Below, one piece after another: positions 45,635 through 54,634 of a stretch of 64,000 nucleotides of DNA. Positions within the stretch are counted from its first letter, which is position 1. Every line of letters begins with the position of its first letter. Location of the stretch: positions 1 through 64,000 of the forward strand of contig DYNP01000018.1 in NCBI GenBank assembly GCA_020721005.1, written 5' to 3'. Source of the stretch: Thiomargarita sp. (GTDB taxonomy: Bacteria > Pseudomonadota > Gammaproteobacteria > Beggiatoales > Beggiatoaceae). A program made the position numbers and the translations under genes. Below the pieces are notes generated by a model. The model was not told the DNA's origin, searched no databases, and was given only the letters and a program-made list of their open reading frames with translations.

Positions 45635-46750
45635 CTAGCGGGATGGGGGAAAGTCAGTTGCTGTGGGTAAGCGCATGGCAGCTGCAGTAAAACGACCTGA
45701 TTCGGCATCTTGATGACAGGCCACACAATCTAGTTTAGCAGGAAAATTAGAATCTTGCTTCCAAGCAATTGTTTGATGCTGCTCTCTCCAATAGGGGGTT
45801 TGTGTGATTCTTAAGGGAATTTGAGAGCTGGACAGAGTGGAATGGGTTTTCCAGGCAGTTTTAGTCAAATTGCTTTCTGCAGGGTACTGAAAAGCAAATT
45901 GCTTCAGTTGTTGAAGAGTATCTTCATCCAAGGATAAATCTTCCTCAAAATGGTTATGTTGTTCAGCAAATATCTGTTGCCAAGAGCGTTGAGGTAGTAA
46001 TGTGGGATGGTAGGCTAAATGACAATCTTCACATTCTGACTGCCAAAGGGAAAGTTGAGGTAGAGGTGGGGAAGGAAAGGGTTGGTAATTGGGATTTTGG
46101 AAGAGACGACCTTGAAAATAGCCGCCTGCGCTGATGAGTATGAACAGCAGTAAGGAATAGGCAATAAGGGGGTGTTGGGGAACTGATTGTTCATTAAGGC
46201 AAGTTGTATTTTTGAAGCCAGTGATCATTGCCCAAATCAGTGATTCTCGATGTATCCTACTTGCAAGGATAACTCCTGAAAGGTGAAGAATGACCAGGCC
46301 AAGTAAACTCCAGGCTGTTGAAGTGTGCACCCAGTGGAATAAATCACCTTGTGCAAAGTTAAAATAGCCTTCCAATGGTCCAAGTTGGTTCAGTGCCCCC
46401 AGGGTTAATAGGCCGCTGCCACTGACCAGGAAGCCTAAAAATAACAGTGCCCAGATGGCCCAACTTCCAGCCGGGGTGTGGCCAAGATTGGAGAAGGATG
46501 AGGGAGTGGTAAGGAATTTGATGACAGCGGAGTAAGAATAGCAGAAGGAGGAGAATCGAGCGTAGTGGCTGCCGATAACTCCCCATAGGAGTCGGAATAG
46601 GAGTAAGCCGAGAAACCCATATCCGAAAAATACATGGAAGTCAAGGTAACGGCTGTCTCCTGCAGTTAGCCAGGCAAGGGTAAAGTGGGTTACCAGTAGC
46701 CAATGGAAAAATCGAGTAGGCAAATCCCAAATTCGAACCGGAGAAATCAT
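45635..46750 (-). CDS. Cytochrome b561 fused to a diheme DHC domain
   Basis: 371 residues. N-terminal membrane cytochrome b561 domain (about 1-175) with four helices and candidate heme His in RFFHWLLVTHF, LDFHVFFGY and DLFHWVHTSTAW. A further helix at about 195-217 anchors a C-terminal periplasmic DHC-type domain (about 230-371) with two heme sites, CEDCH and CVACH. The fusion would couple quinol oxidation in the membrane straight to a diheme relay and on to SHP. First gene of the operon, nine bases before the SHP gene. Confidence 0.88.
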   Translation of the reverse strand: MISPVRIWDLPTRFFHWLLVTHFTLAWLTAGDSRYLDFHVFFGYGFLGLLLFRLLWGVIGSHYARFSSFCYSYSAVIKFLTTPSSFSNLGHTPAGSWAIWALLFLGFLVSGSGLLTLGALNQLGPLEGYFNFAQGDLFHWVHTSTAWSLLGLVILHLSGVILASRIHRESLIWAMITGFKNTTCLNEQSVPQHPLIAYSLLLFILISAGGYFQGRLFQNPNYQPFPSPPLPQLSLWQSECEDCHLAYHPTLLPQRSWQQIFAEQHNHFEEDLSLDEDTLQQLKQFAFQYPAESNLTKTAWKTHSTLSSSQIPLRITQTPYWREQHQTIAWKQDSNFPAKLDCVACHQDAESGRFTAAAMRLPTATDFPPSR

Positions 46751-46790
46751 TCAAACCTTTGTTGTTGGGAATGGGTTTTTTAGAATGGAG

Positions 46791-46813
46791 CCCAAAAGGT
46801 TTTACCCTTTGGG
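46791..46813. promoter_or_regulatory. Dyad upstream of the cytochrome b-SHP-DHC operon
   Basis: CCCAAAAGG-TTTTA-CCCTTTGGG, a 23-base dyad with one mismatched pair, 41-63 bases before the start codon of the first gene. It could be an operator or a leader hairpin; no known regulator is matched. Confidence 0.4.
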
Positions 46814-46844
46814 ATCTATTTTAAACCTTTTTATAATATAAAGA

Positions 46845-47046
46845 TACGATAAAGATGAGATGCGAAAAAATAAAAGGGAAATCTCCGTTGGAGTGGAGGC
46901 TTTAGCCGGACAGCCATAGGTATCATCCTACATACACAAATTGCAAGGACCGACCGCTGTCCGGCTAAAGCCTCCACTCCAACGTATCTTAACTGAGGGA
47001 CAACTCTCATTCTTTTTCATGATCATATACTGTTGCAAGAGGTTTA
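46845..47046. repeat. Composite palindromic repeat R1 (copy E)
   Basis: Left AT-rich arm (ATACGATAAAGATGAGATGC), a single inner palindrome with CTACATACACAAATTGCAAG in the core, and right outer end GTTGCAAGAGGTTTA (47032-47046). The simplest, one-palindrome form of the element. Confidence 0.85.
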
Positions 47047-47107
47047 TTGGATACCTGTTGTCAAATGGTACTAGGATTGTTGGTATAGGAGGGTATTATA
47101 AATAACA

Positions 47108-47172
47108 TGGTTAGGGGTGGTTAATTGCTAAGCGGTAAACCACCCCCCTGCCCCTCCTTGCTAAGTAGGGAA
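47108..47172. repeat. Dispersed repeat R6-like segment
   Basis: GGTTAGGGGTGGTTAATTGC, then GCGGTAAACCACCCCCCTGC and CCCTCCTTGCTAAGTAGGG. Related to 44400-44500 by the GGTTAGGGGTGGTTAA block; otherwise diverged. No gene between 46751 and 47273. Confidence 0.5.
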
Positions 47173-47273
47173 GATTGACGGGCTATGCCGACGAGAGATT
47201 GACCGCCTATCTTACGTATGCTAACGAACAAATTTACCCTAAATGGAGATTAAGACTGGGTAGAGTGCTGAGG

Positions 47274-48458
47274 CTATTCACAAGCGGAAACTTTAAATTC
47301 CACGCGCCGATCAATGGTATTTTCTGGACCGTCTGGAGTGGTGCCAACCAAAGTTTCAGTAGCACCTTTGCCTAGGGTTTTGGAGCGTTGTAGAATGCCG
47401 GAAAAAGTATCAGCCATGAGAGTTTGGATGCGTTGAGCTCGTTTTTCAGAGAGGGTCAGATTCAAGTGGGCTAAGCCGTATCGACTGGTGTGGCCAATGA
47501 TGGCTAGGCAAAGGTGGGGATTTTCTTTTAGGTAGAGGCTGATTTGCCGTAACCAAACTGGGTATTGGATTTGTAGGTCGGGATGGGGAAGAAATTGAAT
47601 TTGTTGGGGTTGGAAGAGGATTTTTAGGGGCAGATTACCCAATTTGAAGCCCAAAGCGACCATTTTGGCAAAGTATTGTTCAGCAATGGAGAGTTGACCC
47701 AGTTTGTAGTAAGCAGTGTAGAGTCCGCCATACACCTCTAGAGTTTGACCATCTGGGCGCTTCTCAGCCTCTTGAAAGAGCTTTTCTGCCCGCACATAGT
47801 CTTGCTGGTCATAAGCGGTTTGGGCTTGCACAACAATCGCCTTGGTGCCTAGAAAGGCTCGAAATTGTGCGCTGACATCACTGCCTACCGGGCTTTCGAC
47901 CAGTTCAATAAATTGTTTAAGGTGCTCGTCCTTGATATAGATGGGATTGTCTTCGTAGCTGGGGGTAGGACGATAATTCCAATCTTCACCATCAGGGAGC
48001 TCGATTTGTTCTCCAGCTATCAAAGTATACGCTTTTAAGTCAAGAATAGAAATCCGGATCTGACGCTGCAGACGTTTGGGATTGGTGGGATCTGTTTGAT
48101 ACCTGATCACTCCATTGATCAAATAGTCAGCACTGACAAGATTGTCACCGGTGATCCGGCTAATTTTCAGATTTTGGAAACGACTGCGCGCAGTTCGGAA
48201 AAACAGTTCTTCAATACGATTGCTGATCTCCAATACTTGACCAGTATTGGCATCCAAGATGGGATTAAAAATCAAGGTAGTTTTATCAAAGCGTTGTAAG
48301 AGATTTTGTTGATTCTGCAATTTTGTCAGTAAGTGGGTAGAGACATAATAAACAGCGTTTTCTAAATTATTGAATTGAGAAGGTAAACGTGGCAAAGTCA
48401 TTGAGCAGGCAGTCAGGAATATCAGCAATATAAGGAGTATTAATTTGCGTAAGGTCAT
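47274..48458 (-). CDS. OmpA-family outer-membrane lipoprotein
   Basis: 394 residues. The signal peptide ends in a perfect lipobox (LTAC, C18) followed by Ser, predicting outer-membrane sorting. The middle resembles CsgG/curli-type assembly lipoproteins only loosely (FNPILDANTGQVLEISNRIE, GVIRYQTDP), then a tetratricopeptide-like stretch (AQTAYDQQDYVRAEKLFQEA) and a C-terminal OmpA-like peptidoglycan-binding domain (LAIIGHTSRYGLAHLNLTLS and DRRVEF). Follows the VWA gene after 20 bases, so the two form an operon and probably a periplasmic complex. Confidence 0.85.
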   Translation of the reverse strand: MTLRKLILLILLIFLTACSMTLPRLPSQFNNLENAVYYVSTHLLTKLQNQQNLLQRFDKTTLIFNPILDANTGQVLEISNRIEELFFRTARSRFQNLKISRITGDNLVSADYLINGVIRYQTDPTNPKRLQRQIRISILDLKAYTLIAGEQIELPDGEDWNYRPTPSYEDNPIYIKDEHLKQFIELVESPVGSDVSAQFRAFLGTKAIVVQAQTAYDQQDYVRAEKLFQEAEKRPDGQTLEVYGGLYTAYYKLGQLSIAEQYFAKMVALGFKLGNLPLKILFQPQQIQFLPHPDLQIQYPVWLRQISLYLKENPHLCLAIIGHTSRYGLAHLNLTLSEKRAQRIQTLMADTFSGILQRSKTLGKGATETLVGTTPDGPENTIDRRVEFKVSACE

Positions 48459-48478
48459 AAATAATATCCGGTAAAGGG

Positions 48479-49672
48479 TTAGTGGTCAAAACTCAGTTGG
48501 GCCTCAATTATTCGCTCTTGGTAGAGTTGCCAATTGGGATCGTTTAAATGTTGAGCAATTTCCAAATTCAGATCCTTCAATTGCTTAAGGGCCTCAACTT
48601 TTTCCAGTGGCAGTCCCTCTGCTCCTATCCCAACCTTTAATTGCGCAGCTTGATGCAGCAACAGTTCCCGAGCAGCATTCAATTGACCTTGGGACTGGAG
48701 TTGCAACACTTGAGTATATCCCGTTACTGTTTGTGCGATCAGCAATTCCGCCATGACTTTCTGATCGGATCGACACTGATTGGGAGAATCACGGGCAGTC
48801 ACGGTGACTGGAAAAGTCATTGAGACCGAATTAGAGAATCGCGGATCCCAGTAACTTAAATACACTTCAGCAATTTTATGTATACCTTCAGTTGCAAAGG
48901 CTGGTAAGTTGATTGGGAATAAGCGAATTCTCCGTTCCTGCTTTTGAAAGTATGCAAAATTCAGCGGCGGTATTGGCAGGGAAAAACTGATTTGTATTGC
49001 ATAAGCAATTTGGGCAGTTAAGGAGTGGAGTTCTTGATCCAAAATAGCCAGCATACTTGATTTATTCAATTCCGAATGCCCAATTCCCCCACCGGTTTTT
49101 GCCATTTGCGAGAAGAATTCCCAATCGCCTGTGCTGGGAACAGGTATTAGCGTGGACAAAGTGATGCCCTGGGATCGGTGAGTACGGATTAAGGTCAAAA
49201 GTTCCGATTTTGTTTCTGGGGGAAGATTTATTGATCCATCTGAAATCAGGAGAATGCGATTGAGTGTATTATCGGTTCTCCTCCTCATTTCTTGATAGGC
49301 AATTTCTAAACCGTGGGCTAATGCAGAACTTCCGCCTGCAGCCAAGTTCTCAACGATTCTTGGAAAGAGGTAAATATCGGTCATTTGCGCAGTGGGTAAA
49401 ACCATTTCTCCCTGATGAGAAAAAGTTACTAAAGAGAGGAGATCAGTGCTGGTCAAGCAAGTTGGCAAGGTTTGGGCCAACTGTTTGGCATATCCCAATT
49501 TCGGTCCCTGCATCGAGTTTGACGTGTCTATCAAGAGAAGAAATTTACGGGGAGGATGAGGATATGGATTCCCACCAGTTAATTCCAACTGTAGATAGCT
49601 GGTTTGGGGGTGGTGAGTGGAAATGACCGGATCTAGGAGTTGAAGGGTCAGGAAGAGGGCCGGAGTTGACAT
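48479..49672 (-). CDS. von Willebrand factor A (VWA) domain protein
   Basis: 397 residues. VWA fold with MIDAS motif D49-T-S51-N-S53, then Thr in LSLVTFSH and Asp in LISDGSINLPP, so metal-dependent adhesion is intact. A C-terminal ~150-residue region (NQCRSDQKVMAELLIAQTVT) resembles that of YfbK/inter-alpha-trypsin-type VWA proteins. There is no signal peptide, so it is probably cytoplasmic, which is odd beside its lipoprotein partner. The ATG at 49672 has no Shine-Dalgarno: the upstream 28 bases are pyrimidine-rich on the coding strand. Confidence 0.85.
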   Translation of the reverse strand: MSTPALFLTLQLLDPVISTHHPQTSYLQLELTGGNPYPHPPRKFLLLIDTSNSMQGPKLGYAKQLAQTLPTCLTSTDLLSLVTFSHQGEMVLPTAQMTDIYLFPRIVENLAAGGSSALAHGLEIAYQEMRRRTDNTLNRILLISDGSINLPPETKSELLTLIRTHRSQGITLSTLIPVPSTGDWEFFSQMAKTGGGIGHSELNKSSMLAILDQELHSLTAQIAYAIQISFSLPIPPLNFAYFQKQERRIRLFPINLPAFATEGIHKIAEVYLSYWDPRFSNSVSMTFPVTVTARDSPNQCRSDQKVMAELLIAQTVTGYTQVLQLQSQGQLNAARELLLHQAAQLKVGIGAEGLPLEKVEALKQLKDLNLEIAQHLNDPNWQLYQERIIEAQLSFDH

Positions 49673-50095
49673 GGGGGAAAGGGGATGGAAAGAGGGGGTT
49701 ATAATAAGGGTTTGTCAGTTGGTATGGTAGGGGGGGTCAGTAGTTGCGTCATTTTCAAGTTAAATTCAACGCAATTGACAGATTGATCAGGGGGATGATG
49801 AAAAAAAAGAAGGGTGAGTATTGCAGATGGGAGCAAAATAGTTTATGTTATATGCCGTTCGATTTTAGGGATTAACTTTAGATTCCAAGTTGAACTTTTC
49901 AAGGGAAGCTTTAGGGCCAAACTTGGAAAATACCGAGGGCTTGCCGGAAATCGACGCTCGTGGACAAGAGAAACTTGGATGAAGCGAGAACTTGTTGGGC
50001 TAGAGGACAATTTCAATGGCGTGACAAGAAAGCTGGTTTAGGTTTATTACGATGTGTCATCTGCTGTTCACTTATTTTAAGGAGATATTGTAATT
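49673..50095. other. Gap between VWA gene and Ala/Pro-repeat gene
   Basis: No supportable gene. 49790-49815 is purine-rich; 49940-50040 has scraps of open frame in all plus frames (for example GLPEIDARGQEKLG) but none with a start, a recognisable domain or a consistent frame. It may be gene debris. AAGGAG at 50080-50085 is the ribosome-binding site of the next gene. Confidence 0.45.
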
Positions 50096-50398
50096 ATGAA
50101 AAAATTGTTATTGGCTTTCATCATGATGTTGGGTTTGGGTACTGTCACTGTTGGTTATGCAGAAGAAGCCGCTCCTGCTGACGAAGCTGCTGCCCCAGCT
50201 GCTGACGCCGCTGCTCCAGCCGCTGATGCCGCTGCTCCAGCCGCTGACGCTCCTGCTGCCGACGCCGCTGCTCCAGCTGCCGATGCTCCAGCTGCCGACG
50301 CTGCTGCTCCAGCCGCTGACGCTCCTGCTGCTACTGAAGATGGCGAGAAGAAAGAAGAAGCCAAAGAAGAAGCTAAGGAAGAAGAAAAAGCAGAATAA
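50096..50398 (+). CDS. Small secreted Ala/Pro/Asp-repeat protein
   Basis: 100 residues: signal peptide cleaved after VGYA (residue about 22), a low-complexity region of AAPAAD repeats (about nine; residues 25-80), and a Lys/Glu-rich tail (KKEEAKEEAKEEEKAE). It would be an extended, acidic periplasmic or envelope-spanning protein. Similar repeats are found in spacer proteins of several families, so no function can be named. Strong Shine-Dalgarno AAGGAG, followed by a good terminator: an independently transcribed gene. Repeat number could vary by slippage. Confidence 0.75.
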   Translation: MKKLLLAFIMMLGLGTVTVGYAEEAAPADEAAAPAADAAAPAADAAAPAADAPAADAAAPAADAPAADAAAPAADAPAATEDGEKKEEAKEEAKEEEKAE

Positions 50399-50445
50399 CC
50401 CACTATTGGTGTTAAGTTCTTAACACAGTTGGTTTTTTTCTAAAA

Positions 50446-50481
50446 GGCCTCCTACATTGTAAAGTGTGGGGGGCTTTTTTT
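50446..50481 (+). terminator. Rho-independent terminator
   Basis: GGCCTCCTACA pairs with TGTGGGGGGCT (including G-U pairs), loop TTGTAAAG, followed by seven T. About 48 bases after the stop of the Ala/Pro-repeat gene. Confidence 0.75.
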
Positions 50482-50509
50482 GGGTTAAAATTTGAAATCA
50501 GAACGGGGA

Positions 50510-50572
50510 CGGCTTGGAAATTAACCATTCCTAACCTCCCTCTTTTAAAGGGAGGAATTTGTCTGGCTTCCT
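50510..50572. repeat. Dispersed repeat R6 (copy 2, inverted)
   Basis: CGGCTTGGAAATTAACCATT, CCTAACCTCCCTCTTTTAAA and GGGAGGAATTTGTCTGGCTT are the complement of the 44399-44458 sequence. An R3 end fragment follows at 50602-50632. Confidence 0.65.
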
Positions 50573-50601
50573 TTGTACAATTTTGTTTTAAGTACCTGAT
50601 T

Positions 50602-50632
50602 GATGGGCTTCCCGTTGGCCGGCCCATCCCAC
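50602..50632. repeat. R3 end fragment
   Basis: ATGGGCTTCCCGTTGGCCGG followed by CCCATCCCACAAAG resembles the right end of the R3 element at 21203-21350 (AGGCTTCCCGTGGGTCAGTG followed by CATCCTACAAAG). Confidence 0.5.
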
Positions 50633-50657
50633 AAAGACCAACCCACAATTCAGTTAA

Positions 50658-50968
50658 TAGATCTCTTGCGAGACTATGCGATCATGAAAAAATGAAAATT
50701 GCCCCTCAGTTAAGATACCTTGGAGTGGAGGCTTTAGCCGGTCAGCCGTAGGCATTCCTTCGTATACACAAATTGCAAAAGACTACCGCTGGCCGGCTAA
50801 AGCCTCCACTCCAGGGTATATTTTAGAGCTTCCACTTCGGCTAAAGCCTCCACTCCAGAGTATCTTCTAGGTCCTCCACTCCGGCTAAAGCCTCCACTCT
50901 AACGGAGACTTTCCTTTTATTTTTTCATATCTCATCCTTATCGCATCATTTACTTTTGCAAGAAGTTA
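50658..50968. repeat. Composite palindromic repeat R1 (copy F)
   Basis: Left outer arm TAGATCTCTTGCGAGACTAT at 50658, inner palindrome from 50720, core CGTATACACAAATTGCAAAA, right arm CCGGCTAAAGCCTCCACTCC and two extra degenerate right arms (50841, 50884), then the AT-rich segment and outer end TTTTGCAAGAAGTTA at 50968. The final TA supplies the stop codon of mobB. Confidence 0.88.
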
Positions 50969-51514
50969 ATCATGTACTTTTTGGAATTCGGTGGATGAGA
51001 GTGCGAAAGTTTGTTGGATAAAGGTAACGATTTCCGGAGGATTGTTGAGATCGAGTTGGGGCAATTCTACGTTGTCCATGGGCTGATCAGTGGCAACCGC
51101 AATAATAGTAGGATCTTGTGGATAGAGTAAGGGATGATGTAAATTAGGACGATGAATCTCTATTTTGGGGTAGTTTTCTCGTTTGAATCCTTCCACTAAT
51201 ATTAAGTCAGGTTGAGTGTATAATAGGGAGGGGAGTATTTGTTGGAGGGAAACTTCCTGTTTTTCCGAGATTTCTACAGTACAGGCCCAACGACGTGGAG
51301 AGACAATAAAAGTTGAATCAGCTCCTGATTGACGTAATAAATACGAATCTTTGCCAGGTTGGTCCAGGTCAATGGGATGATGAGTATGCTTGATGACGGC
51401 TAGTCGCAATCCTTGTTGTTTGAAAAGGGGAATGAGTTTGGTCAACAAAGTAGTTTTGCCTGTGCCGCTGTAGGCAATAAAACCCAGAATAGGGGGAGCA
51501 TTTTGGGGAATCAT
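50966..51514 (-). CDS. mobB: Molybdopterin-guanine dinucleotide biosynthesis protein MobB
   Basis: GTP-binding accessory protein of molybdenum cofactor guanylylation. 182 residues with the P-loop AYSGTGKTTLLTKL (about 13-26), HTHHPIDLDQPGKDSYLLR and the LILVEGFK motif. Its start overlaps the mobA stop by four bases, so translation is coupled. Its stop codon (50966-50968) lies in the terminal TA of repeat R1 copy F, so the last residues (VHD) may have been altered by that insertion. Confidence 0.92.
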   Translation of the reverse strand: MIPQNAPPILGFIAYSGTGKTTLLTKLIPLFKQQGLRLAVIKHTHHPIDLDQPGKDSYLLRQSGADSTFIVSPRRWACTVEISEKQEVSLQQILPSLLYTQPDLILVEGFKRENYPKIEIHRPNLHHPLLYPQDPTIIAVATDQPMDNVELPQLDLNNPPEIVTFIQQTFALSSTEFQKVHD

Positions 51515-52095
51515 GGGGTACCTTTAGGTAGGGTATTTAGGTTAGTGAATCCTTCTGGAAAGTCCGAATAATCGCAGAAGGTTAAAGAATGTTGCTCTTG
51601 CCAAGTGCGGATTTTGCGTCCGCCAGTAGCTAAATATTCCTGTAGACTGGACAGGACCTCAACCTTCAGTATGGCAAGGGTAGGATGAACACGTTGCCCA
51701 TCTTGTACTACACAAATATCAGCTTCAGCTTTTACTAATTGAGCGTATAAACGAGGCACTAAATCCTGTGGTAAATAGGGAGTATCACAAGGAATGTGCA
51801 GTAAATAGGGAGTAGTTGCCAGTTCCAGTCCTTTGGCAATCCCTGACAATGGTCCTCCCGCAAAATCAGGAATATCATCCATGTAAACTGGACAACCTGT
51901 CAGATGGGCGTAGCTCTCAACAGTGCGATTCGCACTGATGAGGATGGTCGTTAAATGGGGGCGTAAGACCGCCAAACTCCGCTCAACAAGAGTCAGGCCA
52001 TTGAACACTAACAAGCCTTTATCAATACCTTGCATACGGCTGGCTTTACCCCCTGCAAGGATAAGTCCGGTAATCACATTGGAAAGGGAAGTCAA
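51511..52095 (-). CDS. mobA: Molybdenum cofactor guanylyltransferase MobA
   Basis: Transfers GMP from GTP to Mo-molybdopterin to make the MGD cofactor used by DMSO-reductase-family enzymes such as nitrate reductases. 194 residues: nucleotidyltransferase motif LILAGGKASRMQGIDKGLL (about 11-29), DFAGGPLSGIAKGLE, and the metal-binding PCDTPYLP. Divergent from leuS, with 47 bases between the starts. The operon mobA-mobB implies molybdoenzymes elsewhere in the genome. Confidence 0.94.
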   Translation of the reverse strand: MTSLSNVITGLILAGGKASRMQGIDKGLLVFNGLTLVERSLAVLRPHLTTILISANRTVESYAHLTGCPVYMDDIPDFAGGPLSGIAKGLELATTPYLLHIPCDTPYLPQDLVPRLYAQLVKAEADICVVQDGQRVHPTLAILKVEVLSSLQEYLATGGRKIRTWQEQHSLTFCDYSDFPEGFTNLNTLPKGTP

Positions 52096-52142
52096 GATGA
52101 ATTTCCTTATCTTTCAACTATTAGAGGAAAAAAATATTTTTT

Positions 52143-54626
52143 ATGCAAGAATACTATGTACCCGGTGAAATTGAACCTGCAGTGCAGGAAATGTGGGAAA
52201 CCCAAAACGTGTTTCGGGCCCTCGAAAATGAAAATCCCCAGCAACCCAAGTACTATTGTCTCTCTATGTTTCCATACCCCAGTGGACGACTCCACATGGG
52301 ACATGTTCGGAATTATACCATAGGCGATGTCCTCAGTCGGTATCAACGCATGCAGGGTAAAAATGTCCTGCAACCCATGGGTTGGGACGCCTTTGGACTT
52401 CCCGCGGAAAATGCTGCTTTACAACATGGACTCCCCCCTGCCCGTTGGACACGCGATAATATTGCCTATATGCGTCGACAACTCAGACAACTTGGATTCG
52501 CTTATGACTGGGACAGAGAAATTACCACCTGCGATTCAGAGTATTATCGTTGGGAACAATGGCTATTTATCCAACTCTACAAAAAGGGACTTGTTTATAA
52601 AAAAACTGCTCCCGTCAACTGGGATCCTGTTGATCAAACTGTACTTGCCAATGAACAAGTCATTGAAGGACGAGGATGGCGTTCAGGTGCTCTGGTTGAA
52701 CGACGTGAAATTGCCCAATGGTTTTTGAAAATCACTGATTATGCGGAGGAATTGTTAGGTGGCTTGGCAGTCTTAGAAGGATATTGGCCAGATGCCGTTC
52801 GCCTCATGCAACGCAATTGGATAGGGCGCTCAGAAGGTACTGAAATCTATTTTCGACTTCCAGCTCCCCCTCAAAATCAGTCTGATCTAAGTATTCTGAC
52901 TGTATTCACTACTCGTCCAGATACATTGATGGGGGTGACCTATTTGGCGATCGCGTTAGAACATCCTCTCGCACAATATGCCGCTCACCATCGACCCGAG
53001 TTGGCCGCTTTTATTAAGGATTGTCACCAAACTTCTGTCAATGAAGCACAATTTGATACGCTGGAAAAGAGGGGCATGGATACTGGTTTAACCGCCCTTC
53101 ACCCAATCACCCAAGAACTTATCCCAATTTGGGTGGCTAACTTTGTCCTCATGAGTTATGGTTCTGGGGCAGTGATGTCAGTACCCGCCCATGATCCACG
53201 CGATTATGTTTTTGCGCAACACTACAATTTACCGATCCGGCCAGTTATAGAGCCTATAGCGGGTCCGCTACCTTCTCCCTTGCCAGCCGCCTACACGGCT
53301 CCCGGCATTCTGATAAATTCGGGTAAATTCAGCGGTTTACCCTCAGATGCTGCAAAACTCGCTATCACTCAATTCCTCACCGATATCCAACAAGGAGCTT
53401 CCCGTGTCGTGTATAGACTCCGTGATTGGGGGTTATCTAGACAACGCTATTGGGGCTGCCCTATTCCGATCATCAATTGCCCAGAGTGTGGAACCGTCCC
53501 CGTTCCAGATAGCCAGCTTCCCGTCAAACTTCCAGAAGAGGTGATATTGGCAGGTCCTCACAGTCCCTTATCCCAGTTGCCTGAGTTTTACATTGTTCCT
53601 TGTCCAGTGTGTCAGTCCCCCGCCCACCGAGAGACAGATACGTTTGATACGTTTTTCGAGTCGTCTTGGTACTACGCACGTTATGCTTGTCCAGACTCTT
53701 CCACGGCAATGTTGGATGAACGAGTGGATTATTGGTTGCCAGTGGATCAGTATATTGGCGGCATTGAACATGCAATTTTACATTTGTTATATGCCCGACT
53801 TTTTCATCGGTTGATGAGGGATGAAGGACTCGTCCACGGCAATGAACCTTTTGCTCGACTTTTAACTCAAGGGATGGTCTTGAAGGATGGAGCGAAGATG
53901 TCAAAATCTAAGGGTAATACGGTTGATCCGCAGCCCTTGATAGAGAAATATGGGGCGGATACGGTGCGACTTTTTATCCTCTTTGCTTCTCCTCCGGATC
54001 AGAGCTTGGAGTGGTCAGATCAGGGTGTTGAGGGTGCGCATCGGTTTTTGAAACGGCTTTGGACTCAAGTTTATGGTCATTTACAACGTTCTCCGCATCT
54101 TCCATCTTCTTCCGAGTTGAGAGTCAGTTCCTTCACAGAGGAGGAACGGGAGGTCTGGCGTCAGTTGCATGAAACTATTCAAAAGGTGACTTTCGATTTG
54201 GGGGAACGCAGTACTTTTAATACTGCAATTGCTGCTTGTATGGAGTTGTTGAATCGGTTAAGTCGGTTGGAACAGTCGCCTTTGTTGTTACAAATTGGGT
54301 TAGAGACTTTAGTTTTATTACTCTCACCGATGGTACCCCATATAACTCAACGGCTATGGGAGGCTTTGGGTCATAGCAGTTTGGTGGTGCAACATCCTTG
54401 GCCCCAGGTGGATGCTGAGGCTTTGGTAAGAGATAAGGTGGATTGGGTGGTCCAGGTGAATGGGAAGTTACGGGGGAATATTTCCGTGGTAGCTGAGGCA
54501 GAGGGAGAAGAGGTGCAACAAAAGGCGTTGGCATTGCCCACTGTGCAACGACTTTTGGAAGGAAAGAGTATAAAGAAGGTGATTGTAGTGCCGGGTCGGT
54601 TGATCAACATAGTGGCAAACGGTTAG
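52143..54626 (+). CDS. leuS: Leucyl-tRNA synthetase
   Basis: Charges tRNA-Leu. 827 residues. Class I signatures: HIGH-like [13 protein letters not shown] (about 41-53) and KMSKSKGN. The CP1 editing domain ([20 protein letters not shown] and the catalytic Asp region [11 protein letters not shown]) is present, along with the zinc-type [10 protein letters not shown] / [15 protein letters not shown] cysteines and the C-terminal tRNA-binding domain ([13 protein letters not shown]). It is somewhat shorter than the 860-residue E. coli enzyme. lptE follows after eight bases, the classical gammaproteobacterial order. Confidence 0.96.
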   Translation: MQEYYVPGEIEPAVQEMWETQNVFRALENENPQQPKYYCLSMFPYPSGRLHMGHVRNYTIGDVLSRYQRMQGKNVLQPMGWDAFGLPAENAALQHGLPPARWTRDNIAYMRRQLRQLGFAYDWDREITTCDSEYYRWEQWLFIQLYKKGLVYKKTAPVNWDPVDQTVLANEQVIEGRGWRSGALVERREIAQWFLKITDYAEELLGGLAVLEGYWPDAVRLMQRNWIGRSEGTEIYFRLPAPPQNQSDLSILTVFTTRPDTLMGVTYLAIALEHPLAQYAAHHRPELAAFIKDCHQTSVNEAQFDTLEKRGMDTGLTALHPITQELIPIWVANFVLMSYGSGAVMSVPAHDPRDYVFAQHYNLPIRPVIEPIAGPLPSPLPAAYTAPGILINSGKFSGLPSDAAKLAITQFLTDIQQGASRVVYRLRDWGLSRQRYWGCPIPIINCPECGTVPVPDSQLPVKLPEEVILAGPHSPLSQLPEFYIVPCPVCQSPAHRETDTFDTFFESSWYYARYACPDSSTAMLDERVDYWLPVDQYIGGIEHAILHLLYARLFHRLMRDEGLVHGNEPFARLLTQGMVLKDGAKMSKSKGNTVDPQPLIEKYGADTVRLFILFASPPDQSLEWSDQGVEGAHRFLKRLWTQVYGHLQRSPHLPSSSELRVSSFTEEEREVWRQLHETIQKVTFDLGERSTFNTAIAACMELLNRLSRLEQSPLLLQIGLETLVLLLSPMVPHITQRLWEALGHSSLVVQHPWPQVDAEALVRDKVDWVVQVNGKLRGNISVVAEAEGEEVQQKALALPTVQRLLEGKSIKKVIVVPGRLINIVANG

Positions 54627-54634
54627 GATAGGAC

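Noticed and set aside
49814-50041. Plus-strand frame of 75 codons
   Set aside because: No ribosome site or domain; neighbouring frames look equally gene-like in short stretches, so at most gene debris.
50155-50403. Minus-strand Ala/Ser-rich frame
   Set aside because: Antisense of the AAPAAD repeat gene, which itself has a signal peptide, ribosome site and terminator.
53524-53904. Minus-strand frame of 126 codons in leuS
   Set aside because: Shadow of the leuS coding sequence with no independent evidence.
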